Source of the DNA: Pseudomonadota bacterium
GTDB taxonomy: Bacteria; Pseudomonadota; Gammaproteobacteria; Burkholderiales; Sulfuriferulaceae
Assembly: GCA_021786845.1 (NCBI GenBank)
Contig: JAJYMO010000067.1
Span: 1 to 46,727, forward strand
Direction of reading: 5' to 3'
DNA: 46,727 nucleotides
Shown piece by piece: positions 17,387-27,259 of this stretch (within the stretch, counting starts at the first letter, position 1; the number at the start of each line of letters is the position of its first letter). A program made the translations under genes and the position numbers. The notes under the pieces are model-generated. The model was not told the DNA's origin, ran no database searches, and worked only from the letters and a program-made list of their open reading frames with translations.

Positions 17387-17700
17387 GGTTCGGCGCGCCT
17401 GCCAACCCAAAGACAAGGTTAATAAACCGGCAAAAGTAAAAGCCCAGGCAGGGAGGGTGCATCGCACCAATTCGCAAAACCATGGCTTGGTTCCATTGGT
17501 ATAACAATTGCTTATTTAAATATATAAACATTTCTTGACATCTTTTTTGCTCTATTTTGGTGCGAAGGGCTCTCAGCATTGCGCACAAAGACAGCAACAG
17601 GGTCATTGCCCTTCAGACCGATGGATATATTCAGTCAGGGTGGAGCCCGGCATTCCTGCCGGCCTGAAGGCCGAGAAGAAGGATAAACCTTAAGGTAGTT
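17387..17700 (+). other. 314-base gap before ntrB with short hairpins
   Basis: No gene seen. Contents: GGTGC-ATC-GCACC (17456-17468), an inverted repeat of NtrC-like half sites in the wrong order and spacing for a normal site; an isolated TTGACA at 17535-17540 without a good -10; and two adjacent leader hairpins, CCGGCA-TTCC-TGCCGG (17647-17662) and GGCC-TGAA-GGCC (17661-17672), just before the ribosome binding site AAGG at about 17692. The two hairpins share two bases and so cannot both form fully. Promoter position remains unclear. Confidence 0.5.
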
Positions 17701-18756
17701 ATGGATTCAATTAATTTAAATTTTGCAGGTTTGGAGTATTTGGCTACTGCAGTGCTGGTCCTGGACCAAACACGTCGAGTAATTTATATCAATCCGGCAG
17801 CAGAAAATTTGCTGGCTTTGAGCTTGGGAAAGGCGTTTGGCCTAACGCTTGATGCCTTGTTTCACCAAGCAGCACCCCTGCATGCGGCTTTGGATTATGC
17901 TTTGGCGCACAACGCCAGCTTTACCGAACATGGCTTACAGGTGCATACGGATGAAACGCAACTGCAAATCAGTGCAACCTTCACTTCGCTGGAAAGCCCG
18001 GTAAATCTGTTCATGCTGGAATTTCATCCGATGAACCAGCAATTAAGGGTTGTACGTGATGAACAGCGCTTGTTGCAACAGCAAGCCAACCGTGATTTGT
18101 TGCGTAATCTGGCGCATGAAATCAAAAACCCTTTGGGGGGTATTCGTGGTGCGGCACAATTACTCGAACTTGAATTGCCGCCTGAGACACGCGAATACAC
18201 GAATGTCATTATCCACGAATCAGACCGTTTGCAATCACTGATGGACCGGTTACTGACGCCGCACCGGCTACCCAAAATTGGCGCATTAAATATCCATGAA
18301 GTTTTAGAACGCGTACGCAGCGTGAGCTTGGCCGAAATACCCCAGGGACTGATCATTCACCGCGATTACGATGTCAGCCTCCCTGATGTCATTGGCGATT
18401 ATGAACAACTGATCCAGGTTGTGTTGAATATTGTGCGCAATGCAATACAAGCGCTGTCCGGGCACGGTGAAATCAAACTGCGCACCAGAGCAGTGCGTCA
18501 GGTGACTTTAGCCATGAAGCGACACCTCCAGGCAGTACAGATACAAATCATCGACAATGGTCCAGGCATCCCGGCGACGATTCGCGACAGGATCTTCTTT
18601 CCTCTGGTGTCTGCACGAGAAGGCGGAAGCGGGTTAGGTTTGACCCTGGCACAAACTTTTGTGCACCAGCATCATGGCGAGATTGACGTGGAAAGCAAGC
18701 CCGGACACACCGTATTTACCATTTTATTGCCATTAGGAATCGCTAATAATGAATAA
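17701..18756 (+). CDS. glnL: Nitrogen regulation sensor kinase NtrB (NRII)
   Basis: A 351-residue soluble histidine kinase/phosphatase acting on NtrC, normally controlled by PII. It has an N-terminal PAS domain (about residues 10-115), a dimerisation/phosphoacceptor region with His139 in NLAHEIKNPLGG, the same residue number as in E. coli NtrB, and an ATPase domain with N box NIVRNAIQAL, G1 DNGPGI and G2 GGSGLGL. No membrane segments are present, as expected. The stop overlaps ntrC by eight bases, so the two are co-translated. Confidence 0.95.
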   Translation: MDSINLNFAGLEYLATAVLVLDQTRRVIYINPAAENLLALSLGKAFGLTLDALFHQAAPLHAALDYALAHNASFTEHGLQVHTDETQLQISATFTSLESPVNLFMLEFHPMNQQLRVVRDEQRLLQQQANRDLLRNLAHEIKNPLGGIRGAAQLLELELPPETREYTNVIIHESDRLQSLMDRLLTPHRLPKIGALNIHEVLERVRSVSLAEIPQGLIIHRDYDVSLPDVIGDYEQLIQVVLNIVRNAIQALSGHGEIKLRTRAVRQVTLAMKRHLQAVQIQIIDNGPGIPATIRDRIFFPLVSAREGGSGLGLTLAQTFVHQHHGEIDVESKPGHTVFTILLPLGIANNE

Positions 18757-20149
18757 ACCCGTTTGGATTATCGATGATGACCGCTCCATCCGATGGGTGT
18801 TTGAAAAGGCCCTTCAGCGTGAAGACATCGCTTTCACCAGTTTTTCCTCCGTACCCGAGGTGGAGGCTGCATTGGAATACGCCACCCCTCAAGTGGTCGT
18901 CAGTGACATCCATATGCCCGGAGGATCAGGATTGGGGTTGTTGCAGCAATTGAGTACCCGTTATCCACGCGTTCCAGTCATCATCATGACGGCATACTCT
19001 GATCTGGAATCGGCCGTCGCCGCCTTTCAGGGCGGTGCGTATGAGTATCTGCCCAAACCATTTGATGTGAGCTATGCTGTGGAGCTGATTCGTCGCGCCA
19101 TCGATGAAAGCCTGCGCACCGAGCAAACCGAAGATACCACGCAACCCACTGCAGTACCTGAAATGTTAGGGCAAGCGCCCGCTATGCAGGACGTATTTCG
19201 AGCCATAGGCCGCTTGTCACAATCGCATACAACCGTGTTGATTACTGGTGAATCCGGCACTGGAAAAGAATTAGTCGCCTCGGCCCTTCATCGGCACAGT
19301 GTGCGTGCTGACCGGCCATTTATTGCAATCAATACCGCAGCCATACCCCGTGACTTACTGGAATCAGAGTTGTTTGGTCATGAACGTGGCGCGTTCACCG
19401 GTGCGGCAGGACAGCGTCGCGGACGCTTTGAACAAGCCGATGGCGGCACTCTGTTTCTGGATGAAATTGGCGACATGCCTTCGGAGCTGCAAACCCGTTT
19501 GTTACGCGTACTGTCGGATGGCCAGTTTTATCGGGTAGGTGGACAGCAACCCGTCAAAGTCAATGTACGGGTGATTGCAGCCACACATCAAGATTTGGAA
19601 TCAAGGGTTCAAGCAGGTTTATTCCGTGAAGACCTGTTTCACCGCCTTAACGTGATCAGACTACGCTTACCTGCTTTGCGCGAGCGCAAGGAGGACATCC
19701 CTCTTCTCATGCGACATTTTTTACAAAAAAGCGCTAAAGACCAAGGCGTAGAGGCAAAAAAACTTTCAGAAGCTGCGATGCGAAAACTCAGTCAATTTCC
19801 TTGGCCGGGTAACGTGCGTCAACTGGAAAATGTATGCCATTGGCTGACCATTATGGCAGCGGGAAACACGGTTGATGTTGGCGATCTACCGCCAGAGATT
19901 TTGAATGGTGTGCCACCAGAGGTCATTGTGAACAGCTGGGCACAAAACCTGGCGCAAACTGCGAGTGCGGCACTCAAGCGTGGCGAAACCGGTATTATTG
20001 ATGGGCTCAATGCAACATTTGAAACAACGCTGATTGAAGTCGCCCTTAACCATACAGGTGGACGACGTATCGAAGCGGCACAGTTATTAGGTTGGGGACG
20101 TAATACCTTAACGCGCAAAATCCAGGAGCTGGGACTGGGGCCAGAATAA
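18749..20149 (+). CDS. glnG: Nitrogen regulator NtrC (NRI), sigma-54 activator
   Basis: A 466-residue response regulator in three parts: receiver domain with phospho-acceptor Asp53 ([10 protein letters not shown]) and Lys103 in YLPKPF; AAA+ sigma-54 activation domain with Walker A GESGTGKE (167-174), the GAFTGA loop that touches sigma-54 (214-219) and Walker [13 protein letters not shown]; and a C-terminal Fis-type helix-turn-helix (about 425-464, [21 protein letters not shown]). All key residues are present. It should act at the palindromes before glnA at 14921-14965. Confidence 0.96.
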   Translation: MNKPVWIIDDDRSIRWVFEKALQREDIAFTSFSSVPEVEAALEYATPQVVVSDIHMPGGSGLGLLQQLSTRYPRVPVIIMTAYSDLESAVAAFQGGAYEYLPKPFDVSYAVELIRRAIDESLRTEQTEDTTQPTAVPEMLGQAPAMQDVFRAIGRLSQSHTTVLITGESGTGKELVASALHRHSVRADRPFIAINTAAIPRDLLESELFGHERGAFTGAAGQRRGRFEQADGGTLFLDEIGDMPSELQTRLLRVLSDGQFYRVGGQQPVKVNVRVIAATHQDLESRVQAGLFREDLFHRLNVIRLRLPALRERKEDIPLLMRHFLQKSAKDQGVEAKKLSEAAMRKLSQFPWPGNVRQLENVCHWLTIMAAGNTVDVGDLPPEILNGVPPEVIVNSWAQNLAQTASAALKRGETGIIDGLNATFETTLIEVALNHTGGRRIEAAQLLGWGRNTLTRKIQELGLGPE

Positions 20150-20263
20150 AATGAGTGGCGCGCCAAACGATCAGGAAGTCTCTCAACCCTTTACGAGGAA
20201 GACTTATCAATGACTTGTTTTGGTTTAATTCAGAAATCCACCAACGAAAACGATCAATACGAA

Positions 20264-20310
20264 GGGGAAGCCGCCCTGGTTGACTTGGTAAAAGTCAGAA
20301 TCGGCTCCCC
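20264..20310. terminator. Long stem-loop between convergent ntrC and SYLF gene
   Basis: GGGGAAGCCG (20264-20273) pairs with CGGCTCCCC (20302-20310) with one bulged A, and inside it TGACTT (20281-20286) pairs with AAGTCA (20292-20297). It lies between the 3' ends of two convergent genes. No clear T run follows on either strand, so intrinsic termination is only possible, not shown. Confidence 0.4.
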
Positions 20311-20321
20311 ACTCTACGGCA

Positions 20322-20888
20322 TTATGGCTTGTTGATACGGGTAATTTTCGTGCCTTCGAGACTGAGACTCGCCATGAGCCCCTGCTGGTCAAAGATAAAG
20401 GCATAAGCATCATCTTTCAATGTCGTCGATGACAGATTCTTGGCTACGCCTTCATTCATTACAACGACCGTCGGCCCTACACCCACTTCCCATCCATCTG
20501 ATTTGTGAAGATATTTCATAGCCTTATTGTTCATAAGAAACACCACATAACTGTATGACTGAGCACCAGCCTGCCAGCCCCAGGAAGCTGAAACAGTATT
20601 GTAGTAGCCGGCGACTTTCGAGCCCTTGAACAAAACACCTTCACCATAACTCCCCCCGAACACCAGGCCCGCCTTGATCACTTTGGGGAACACAAGCACC
20701 GCATCTGCATGCTTTGAAATATCTTTTGCAATAGGATGCGTTTTGTATAAAAGTTCTAGCGCCTGGGTGGAATCCCTGGTCAAATCCTCTGTGGTGGCTG
20801 CATTCGCAGGGCCAGTTAATGCGCTCAGTGACAAAGCGGCGACCGCCACAAGAAAGAAGTTACGTAATGTATATCGTATATTAATCAT
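20322..20888 (-). CDS. SYLF (Ysc84-like) domain exported protein
   Basis: A 188-residue protein with a signal peptide (about residues 1-30, ending GPANAA) and a SYLF/Ysc84-type lipid-binding domain filling the rest. Recognisable segments are KHADAVLVFPKVIKAGLVFG, GEGVLFKG, YYNTVSASWGWQAGAQSYS and GVGPTVVVMNEG. SYLF domains bind phosphoinositides in eukaryotes; the role of bacterial exported forms is not settled. The ATG at 20888 has GGGAGA eight bases ahead (20895-20900) and starts the signal peptide; the open frame further upstream is not used. Monocistronic between convergent ntrC and the end of purC. Confidence 0.85.
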   Translation of the reverse strand: MINIRYTLRNFFLVAVAALSLSALTGPANAATTEDLTRDSTQALELLYKTHPIAKDISKHADAVLVFPKVIKAGLVFGGSYGEGVLFKGSKVAGYYNTVSASWGWQAGAQSYSYVVFLMNNKAMKYLHKSDGWEVGVGPTVVVMNEGVAKNLSSTTLKDDAYAFIFDQQGLMASLSLEGTKITRINKP

Positions 20889-21103
20889 GATAAATCTCCC
20901 GACATAAAAACCAGGGTTAAAAAGCAAAATGCTTAAGAAACGAATACCGCCACTTACACGGCAACTTGTCATCCTACGCAGACAAACCCGGTTATTCTGT
21001 ACGTTAGCGCACAGAATGCAATGAACTGCACTCAAATATGGCGCCGATTTTATCCCAACGGGTTTTCAGCGTACTTGCAACACTCATTGGCACCAAATCA
21101 AAC

Positions 21104-22033
21104 TCATTTTAGAAGATTATTGCATAGGCCGATTGATTTACTCGCACCCTGATCGGACAACAAACGCGTCATGGCCTCCTGGTATTTTTCAGCAGTTTTA
21201 AGGGCGATTTCTTCTGGCAATTCAGGCGCAGGCGCGACCTTGTTCCAGCCGGACTGTTCTAACCAGTCACGCACAAATTGCTTGTCAAAACTGGGCGGCT
21301 GATGACCGGGCTGGTGCTGATCCACCGGCCAGAAACGTGATGAATCGGGCGTTAATACCTCATCAATCAGATGTAATTGCCCTGCCTGATCAATGCCAAA
21401 TTCAAATTTGGTGTCTGCAATAATGATTCCGCGAGACAGCGCCCATGCTGCCGCCTCGGTATAAAGTGCTAAACTGGCATCACGCACACGCGCTGCCAGT
21501 GATGCGCCCAACAACAGCTCTGCCTGGGTATAAGCGATATTTTCATCGTGCTCACCTACCGCCGCTTTGGTCGAAGGCGTGAACAAGGGTTCCGGCAATT
21601 TGTCCGCCAATTTTAGTCCAGCAGGAAGTACTATGCCGCACACACTGCCACGTGACTGGTATTCTTTCCAGCCAGAACCGGCCAAATAGCCCCGCACCAC
21701 GGCTTCAACAGGCAAAGGCGTCAGGCGTTTCACCACCATGGCACGCCCTTTCACCTGGTCAACTTCATTGGGTAGCACAACTGACTCTGGCGTGTCGCCA
21801 GTTAAATGATTGGGTAACAGATGGGCCAACCTGTCAAACCAAAATTGCGAAATCGTGGTCAGCACACGCCCTTTTCCGGCTATCGGTGTCGGTAAAATCA
21901 CATCAAATGCCGATAAACGATCCGTTGCCACCATCAACAAGCGTTGATCATCAATGGCATACAAATCACGCACTTTGCCGCGTGACAATAATTGCAGGGA
22001 AGGGATTTGAGAAGTAGAAAGCGCAGCAATCAT
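21104..22033 (-). CDS. purC: SAICAR synthetase
   Basis: A 309-residue enzyme of purine synthesis joining CAIR and aspartate with ATP. The N-terminal [11 protein letters not shown] and [11 protein letters not shown] segments, [24 protein letters not shown] and the C-terminal [10 protein letters not shown] and [13 protein letters not shown] blocks are characteristic. Length fits the long bacterial/yeast-like form rather than the roughly 237-residue E. coli type. It is divergent from purM across 163 bases. No good ribosome binding site is visible before the ATG. Confidence 0.95.
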   Translation of the reverse strand: MIAALSTSQIPSLQLLSRGKVRDLYAIDDQRLLMVATDRLSAFDVILPTPIAGKGRVLTTISQFWFDRLAHLLPNHLTGDTPESVVLPNEVDQVKGRAMVVKRLTPLPVEAVVRGYLAGSGWKEYQSRGSVCGIVLPAGLKLADKLPEPLFTPSTKAAVGEHDENIAYTQAELLLGASLAARVRDASLALYTEAAAWALSRGIIIADTKFEFGIDQAGQLHLIDEVLTPDSSRFWPVDQHQPGHQPPSFDKQFVRDWLEQSGWNKVAPAPELPEEIALKTAEKYQEAMTRLLSDQGASKSIGLCNNLLK

Positions 22034-22196
22034 GATAGAGAAAACTGTTGGATAAAATTTAGACCATCAATTATAACCGACTTGCCGATAATATTTATGT
22101 CATTGAAATGCCACCCTTGGGCGTAAAGGGCTCAAACAGTAGAAATATGCGGTAGAATATCGACTATCTGTCACAGAATAATGGATTGGTCAGCAG
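22034..22196. promoter_or_regulatory. Divergent purC-purM control region
   Basis: 163 bases between two purine genes transcribed away from each other. For purM, TTGGGC, 17 bases, TAGAAA (about 22117-22145) is a weak sigma-70 match. For purC, a TATAAT on the minus strand occupies 22075-22070, with no clear -35. No PurR-like palindrome was recognised by eye. Confidence 0.3.
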
Positions 22197-23240
22197 ATGT
22201 TAAAGAATATGGGGACAGGCGCCCTTTCTTACCGGGATGCGGGGGTTGATATTGACGCAGGCGACAGCCTGGTAGAACGCATCAAACCGTGGGCAAAGCG
22301 CACAATGCGCCCAGAAGTATTGGGTGGAATTGGCGGATTTGGTGCATTAACCCGCCTGCCAGAACGCTATAAAGAACCCATATTGGTATCCGGCACTGAT
22401 GGCGTAGGCACCAAACTCAAATTGGCCTTTACGCTCAACCGGCATGACACCGTTGGCATCGATTTGGTGGCAATGAGTGTGAATGATATTTTGGTTCAAG
22501 GTGCAGAACCGTTGTTTTTTCTTGATTATTTTGCATGCGGCAAATTAGATGTAGACATCGCCGAGCAAGTCATTCGTGGTATTGCTACCGGTTGCGAGCA
22601 GGCAGGTTGCGCCCTGATTGGTGGCGAAACCGCTGAAATGCCCGGCATGTACCCTGCTGGTGAATATGATCTGGCCGGTTTTGCCGTGGGTGTGGTAGAA
22701 CGCGCTGAAATTCTCGACGGCAGTCAAATCAAACCCGGCGACGTCTTGCTCGGCTTGGCCTCAAGTGGCGCGCATTCGAATGGCTATTCCCTCATTCGCA
22801 AGGTCATTGAAAGAACCCGGATGGACTGGCTGACTGATTTTAATGGCCGCCCCTTTGCCGATGTCATCATGGAACCCACCCGAATTTATGTTAAACCGCT
22901 GTTGGCCCTGATGCAAGCCATGCCGGTTAAAGGCATGGCACACATCACTGGCGGCGGTTTAATCGGTAATATACCCCGCATTCTGCCTGAAACAGTGGCG
23001 GCAAAAATTGACGCCACAAGCTGGACAATGCCCCCCTTGTTCACATGGTTGGCACGAGAAGGACAAGTCGCACAGGATGAAATGTACCGCACTTTCAATT
23101 GCGGCATCGGCATGGTTATCGTGATGGCTGCTGAACACGCCGATGCAGCGATGCAGCACCTGACTGTAGCGGGTGAACAGGTTTACCGTATGGGCACTGT
23201 CGTGCCACGGAACAATAATGAAGCAGTATTAATTCGATAA
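22197..23240 (+). CDS. purM: Phosphoribosylformylglycinamidine cyclo-ligase (AIR synthetase)
   Basis: A 347-residue ATP-dependent enzyme closing the imidazole ring in purine synthesis. It opens [20 protein letters not shown], has the [10 protein letters not shown] loop, [29 protein letters not shown] and [15 protein letters not shown], all typical. The ATG at 22197 is used; an in-frame ATG four codons later (22209) is equally likely and gives the N-terminus closer to known PurM. The Fe-trafficking protein gene follows after 12 bases on the same strand. Confidence 0.95.
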   Translation: MLKNMGTGALSYRDAGVDIDAGDSLVERIKPWAKRTMRPEVLGGIGGFGALTRLPERYKEPILVSGTDGVGTKLKLAFTLNRHDTVGIDLVAMSVNDILVQGAEPLFFLDYFACGKLDVDIAEQVIRGIATGCEQAGCALIGGETAEMPGMYPAGEYDLAGFAVGVVERAEILDGSQIKPGDVLLGLASSGAHSNGYSLIRKVIERTRMDWLTDFNGRPFADVIMEPTRIYVKPLLALMQAMPVKGMAHITGGGLIGNIPRILPETVAAKIDATSWTMPPLFTWLAREGQVAQDEMYRTFNCGIGMVIVMAAEHADAAMQHLTVAGEQVYRMGTVVPRNNNEAVLIR

Positions 23241-23252
23241 TGGAGTAACACT

Positions 23253-23525
23253 ATGGCTAGAATGGTCAATTGCATCAAATTGGGTCGTGAAGCGGAAGGT
23301 CTGGATTTCCCCCCTCTACCAGGTGAAATGGGACAAAAACTGTACGCCAACGTTTCCAAAGAGGCTTGGGCGGCGTGGTTGCGCCAGCAGACCATGCTGG
23401 TCAACGAAAACCGGCTCAATCTGGCTGAAGCACGTGCCCGCAAATACCTGATGGAACAGGTGGAACAGTATTTCTTTGGCGATGGTGGCGACAAAATTGA
23501 AGGTTTTGTGGCACCCAGCCATTAG
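23253..23525 (+). CDS. yggX: Probable Fe(2+)-trafficking protein YggX
   Basis: A 90-residue protein matching YggX over its full length. YggX protects iron-sulfur clusters from oxidative damage and is thought to help move iron. The N-terminal [20 protein letters not shown] contains the conserved Cys7 needed for function, followed by GELGQK-like GEMGQKLY, and the [14 protein letters not shown] and YFFG segments. A TGGAGTAA ribosome binding site lies about seven bases before the ATG. Here it lies between purM and the iron-sulfur enzyme miaB; elsewhere it is often beside mutY. Confidence 0.95.
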   Translation: MARMVNCIKLGREAEGLDFPPLPGEMGQKLYANVSKEAWAAWLRQQTMLVNENRLNLAEARARKYLMEQVEQYFFGDGGDKIEGFVAPSH

Positions 23526-23530
23526 GCGAT

Positions 23531-24901
23531 TTGATACGTTCACCGGCTATTCAGGCTAACGAAAGCGCAAAACATTCATTGAAAAAAGTTTACATCAAAA
23601 CATTTGGTTGCCAAATGAACGCTTACGACTCGGACAAAATGGCCGACGTATTGCGCGAATCCGAAGGGATGGCGCCTACTGACGACCCACTGGATGCAGA
23701 TGTCATTCTGTTTAACACTTGCTCGGTACGCGAAAAAGCGCAAGAAAAAGTGTTTTCCGATTTGGGGCGAGTGCGTGAACTGAAAGATCTCAAACCCGAC
23801 TTGATCATTGGCGTAGGGGGCTGTGTCGCCAGTCAGGAAGGTGAGGCCATTTTCAAACGCGCGCCCTATGTCGACGTGATATTTGGCCCCCAAACTCTTC
23901 ATCGTTTGCCTGATTTGATTGCACGACGGCGCGCAACAGGCCAATCACAGTGTGATATTTCTTTTCCGGAAATCGAGAAATTCGATCAGCTTCCGGTTAC
24001 ACAAACAAAAGGTGTCACCGCCTTTGTGTCCATTATGGAAGGTTGTTCAAAATATTGCACGTTCTGTGTGGTGCCTTACACACGCGGCGAAGAGGTATCG
24101 CGCCCTTTCGACGACATCCTGGCTGAGATAGCAAGCTTGACGGCACAAGGCGTAAAAGAAATTACGCTACTTGGGCAAAACGTCAATGCATATCGCGGGT
24201 TGTTAGCGGACGGCGAACAGGCTGATTTTGCCTTGCTGCTCGAATATGTCCATGAAATTCCCGGGGTTGAGCGCATACGCTTCACTACCAGCCATCCGCG
24301 CGAATGCACACAACGCATGATTGATGCGTATGCACGCTTGCCTAAATTGGCCGCACATTTACATCTGCCCGTGCAATGCGGTTCCGATCGGATACTGACT
24401 GCCATGAAACGCGGCTATTCGGTGGTGGAATACAAATCTGTTGTGCGCCGCCTGCGCGAAGCACGCCCGAATCTCAGCATTTCTTCCGATTTTATTGTCG
24501 GTTTTCCGGGCGAAACGGAAGCTGATTTTGCTGGCACATTGCAGCTTATCGCTGACGTGGGTTTTGATATTTCCTACTGTTTTTTATATAGCCCGCGTCC
24601 TGGCACACCCGCTGCCGAGTTAAAAGACGATGTCGACCTCGCTCAAAAACAAAGCCGTTTATTGCAGGTTCAGGCCGCGCTTCACCAGGGCGTGATTACG
24701 GTATCTGAGCAGATGCTCAACACGGTACAACAGGTACTTGTGGAGAATGTGTCAAAGCGGGATGAACGAGAATTGACCGGTCGCAGCACCAATAACCGCG
24801 TAATCAATTTTATTGGGGATAAAAGCCTGATTGGGCAATTTATCGAAGTACGCATCACCGCAACCAATGCGCATTGGTTGCGTGGCGAAAGGCTGTTGTG
24901 A
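23531..24901 (+). CDS. miaB: tRNA-2-methylthio-N6-dimethylallyladenosine synthase MiaB
   Basis: A radical-SAM methylthiotransferase modifying A37 of tRNAs that read UNN codons. Numbered from the TTG at 23531 (456 residues), Cys27, Cys64 and Cys98 bind the auxiliary cluster and CSKYCTFC (172-179) the SAM cluster; [13 protein letters not shown] and a C-terminal TRAM domain follow. An in-frame TTG at 23579 would start the protein [20 protein letters not shown], matching typical MiaB N-termini; neither start has a strong ribosome binding site, so the true start is open. Its stop overlaps the phoH start by one base. Confidence 0.94.
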   Translation: MIRSPAIQANESAKHSLKKVYIKTFGCQMNAYDSDKMADVLRESEGMAPTDDPLDADVILFNTCSVREKAQEKVFSDLGRVRELKDLKPDLIIGVGGCVASQEGEAIFKRAPYVDVIFGPQTLHRLPDLIARRRATGQSQCDISFPEIEKFDQLPVTQTKGVTAFVSIMEGCSKYCTFCVVPYTRGEEVSRPFDDILAEIASLTAQGVKEITLLGQNVNAYRGLLADGEQADFALLLEYVHEIPGVERIRFTTSHPRECTQRMIDAYARLPKLAAHLHLPVQCGSDRILTAMKRGYSVVEYKSVVRRLREARPNLSISSDFIVGFPGETEADFAGTLQLIADVGFDISYCFLYSPRPGTPAAELKDDVDLAQKQSRLLQVQAALHQGVITVSEQMLNTVQQVLVENVSKRDERELTGRSTNNRVINFIGDKSLIGQFIEVRITATNAHWLRGERLL

Positions 24902-25839
24902 TGCACCTTACCTTGTCTCCAGTGGACAATCATCGTCTGGCTAATTTATGCGGGGTTCTTGAAGAGAACCTGCATCAACTTGCCAATGCGCTCAACGTAA
25001 CCATCACACGGCACAGTGAGCATTTTAAAGTTGATGGCACTCAAACCGCCATGCGACAAACCATTACCTTATTGAAACGTTTTTATCAGCAGGCAGAACA
25101 CAAGCCCATTAGTGTGGAAGATATTCAACTTGCACTGGTTGACATCGCCTATCCGGAAAATGATGATGCCGCCGTGATATTGCACACACGGCGCAGTGAT
25201 TTACGTGGTCGTACCCCACGTCAAAACACTTATCTCACCCAGATACAGTCCCACGACATTACCTTTGGCATTGGCCCTGCCGGCACAGGGAAAACCTATT
25301 TAGCCGTTGCCAGCGCAGTGGATGCTCTGGAACGGGATGTTGTGAAACGCCTTATTCTTACTCGCCCTGCGGTGGAAGCAGGTGAACGGTTAGGTTTTTT
25401 ACCTGGCGACCTGGCACAAAAAATTGATCCGTATTTGCGCCCTCTTTACGATGCGCTGTATGATCTGATGGGTGCAGACAAAATGGCGCGTTTATTTGAA
25501 AGCGGCATCATTGAAATTGCCCCACTGGCATATATGCGCGGGCGTACGCTGAACCAGGCATTTATTATTCTGGATGAAGCGCAAAACACCACATCCGAAC
25601 AGATGAAAATGTTTTTAACCCGAATCGGCTTTGGCTCACGGGCAGTCATCACAGGCGACATGACGCAAGTGGACTTGGCCAAGGGCATTAAAAATGGCTT
25701 ACTGGATGCCAGCGAAGTACTGCGCGATGTGCGCGGCATTGCATTCAGCTGGTTTCAAAAAGAAGATGTCATGCGTCACCCATTGGTGGCGAGAATTGTC
25801 CATGCGTATGAACAACGAGATCAGGAAAAAGCCAACTAA
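24901..25839 (+). CDS. ybeZ: PhoH-like ATPase (YbeZ)
   Basis: A 312-residue PhoH-family protein with an N-terminal KH-like region (about residues 1-75) and a P-loop ATPase domain: Walker A GPAGTGKTYLA and Walker B FIILDEAQNT are intact, with ITGDMTQVDL following. YbeZ works with YbeY in rRNA processing and is probably an RNA helicase-type ATPase. The ATG at 24901 shares its A with the miaB TGA, implying coupled translation; a longer frame starting in miaB is rejected. The miaB-ybeZ-ybeY-corC order is that of E. coli. Confidence 0.93.
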   Translation: MHLTLSPVDNHRLANLCGVLEENLHQLANALNVTITRHSEHFKVDGTQTAMRQTITLLKRFYQQAEHKPISVEDIQLALVDIAYPENDDAAVILHTRRSDLRGRTPRQNTYLTQIQSHDITFGIGPAGTGKTYLAVASAVDALERDVVKRLILTRPAVEAGERLGFLPGDLAQKIDPYLRPLYDALYDLMGADKMARLFESGIIEIAPLAYMRGRTLNQAFIILDEAQNTTSEQMKMFLTRIGFGSRAVITGDMTQVDLAKGIKNGLLDASEVLRDVRGIAFSWFQKEDVMRHPLVARIVHAYEQRDQEKAN

Positions 25840-25840
25840 C

Positions 25841-26293
25841 ATGGTGTTTCCATTAAATCTGTCGGTGCAACGGGCGGTGCGCGCACCCGGCGCACCATTG
25901 CGGCCACAAATGATGCGCGCGGTACGCGCAACGCAAGAGTGTGCGGCAGAAATTACCATACGCATTGTGGGTGAAGCTGAAGGATTGGAATTAAATGAAA
26001 CATTCCGTCATCAAAATCATGCTACAAATGTGTTATCGTTCCCCTATACGGGTACGCCCATGGTCAGCGGCGACCTGGTGCTGTGCGCCGCCGTAATCGC
26101 GCGCGAAGCCCGGGAGCAGCACAAATCTTTACAGGCACATTATATGCATTTAATTGTACATGGTGTATTGCACTTACATGGTTATGATCACGAACAGAAA
26201 GAGGACGCAGCACGTATGGAAGCGCGAGAGATAGAAATCATGACAGGTTTTGGTTTTGCCAATCCGTATTCAGAAACGGAGCACCTGTCATGA
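25841..26293 (+). CDS. ybeY: Endoribonuclease YbeY, rRNA maturation factor
   Basis: A 150-residue metalloprotein of the UPF0054 family involved in 16S rRNA 3'-end processing and 70S ribosome quality control. The zinc site HGVLHLHGYDHE carries the three conserved histidines, preceded by TNVLSFPY and GDLVLCAAV. The ATG at 25841 comes one base after the phoH stop and has AGGAAAAAG upstream; the open frame overlapping phoH gives no family similarity. The stop overlaps the corC start (ATGA). Confidence 0.94.
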   Translation: MVFPLNLSVQRAVRAPGAPLRPQMMRAVRATQECAAEITIRIVGEAEGLELNETFRHQNHATNVLSFPYTGTPMVSGDLVLCAAVIAREAREQHKSLQAHYMHLIVHGVLHLHGYDHEQKEDAARMEAREIEIMTGFGFANPYSETEHLS

Positions 26294-27111
26294 TCGATGA
26301 GCCCCCCAAACCGAACTGGTTTGAACGTTTAGGCACATGGTTAAGTCCTGAACCAGAAACCAAGGATGAATTGCTGGATATTCTACAGGGCGCATTTCAA
26401 CATAACCTGCTCGATGCCGAGGCCCTGGCGATGATAGAGGGTGTACTGGATGTGTCTGAGCGCCAGGTGCGCAGCATCATGATTCCGCGCGCACAAATGG
26501 ATATGATTGACATCAACGATACCGTCGATGAAATTATTCCCGTCATCATTGAAACCGCACACTCAAGATTCCCCGTCATTGATAAAAACAAAGATGATGT
26601 CATCGGTATTTTATTGGCCAAAGATTTATTGCAATATTATGCCAACAGCGGATTCCATCTGCGGGAAATGCTGCGCCCAGCGGTATTTATCCCTGAGTCG
26701 AAAAGATTAAACGTGCTCTTGAAAGAGTTTCGTGCCAGCCGCAACCACATGGCGATTGTGGTGGATGAATATGGTGGGGTATCAGGATTGGTCACCATCG
26801 AAGATGTATTGGAGCAAATTGTAGGCGATATCGAAGATGAATATGATTTCGATGAAACCGAAGACAACATCATTCAGGACAAAGGCGGGCGTTATCGCGT
26901 CAAAGCGCTTACTGAAATCGGGGATTTTAATGCGTCATTTGGTACAACATTTCCAGATGACGAATTCGATACCATCGGTGGTTTGGTACTCAACCATTTT
27001 GGTCACATGCCAAAACGTGGCGAGTTCATTACATTTGAGGGCTTGCGGTTTGAAGTTTTGCGCGCAGACAGCCGACGGGTACATACATTATTAGTGGAAA
27101 AACAGGCTTAA
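26290..27111 (+). CDS. corC: CorC/HlyC family CBS-domain protein
   Basis: A 273-residue soluble protein: a short N-terminal region with a typical LLDAEALAMIEGVLDVSERQV segment, two CBS domains (about residues 60-185) including MIPRAQMDMI and VDEYGGVSGLVTIEDVLEQIVG, and a C-terminal CorC_HlyC domain (about 200-273). CorC was named for a role in magnesium/cobalt efflux with CorA; the biochemical role is not settled. In E. coli lnt follows, but here the operon ends at a terminator. Confidence 0.92.
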   Translation: MIDEPPKPNWFERLGTWLSPEPETKDELLDILQGAFQHNLLDAEALAMIEGVLDVSERQVRSIMIPRAQMDMIDINDTVDEIIPVIIETAHSRFPVIDKNKDDVIGILLAKDLLQYYANSGFHLREMLRPAVFIPESKRLNVLLKEFRASRNHMAIVVDEYGGVSGLVTIEDVLEQIVGDIEDEYDFDETEDNIIQDKGGRYRVKALTEIGDFNASFGTTFPDDEFDTIGGLVLNHFGHMPKRGEFITFEGLRFEVLRADSRRVHTLLVEKQA

Positions 27112-27136
27112 ATCCAGACACTCATTGCACACAATC

Positions 27137-27182
27137 CACGGACGTAAAAAAGGCAGCCCAGGCTGCCTTTTTTACGTCCGTG
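27137..27182. terminator. Perfect 22-bp palindromic terminator, bidirectional
   Basis: Bases 27137-27158 are the exact reverse complement of 27161-27182 with CA between. The core GGCAGCC/GGCTGCC is flanked by A6 on the left and T6 on the right, so the structure reads as a GC stem followed by T6 on both strands. It lies between convergent corC and fba and should stop transcription from both sides. Confidence 0.92.
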
Positions 27183-27259
27183 CAAGAACATACGCCTTGC
27201 GAGTCCCTCGCACACCAATAACTTTCCAACAGAACACATGCGACAGCCTGTTTTGGTAT

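Noticed and set aside
11898-24901. rimO and miaB, two methylthiotransferases in one window, as a linked system
   Set aside because: Both are common housekeeping genes in separate operons 10 kb apart; nothing ties them together here.
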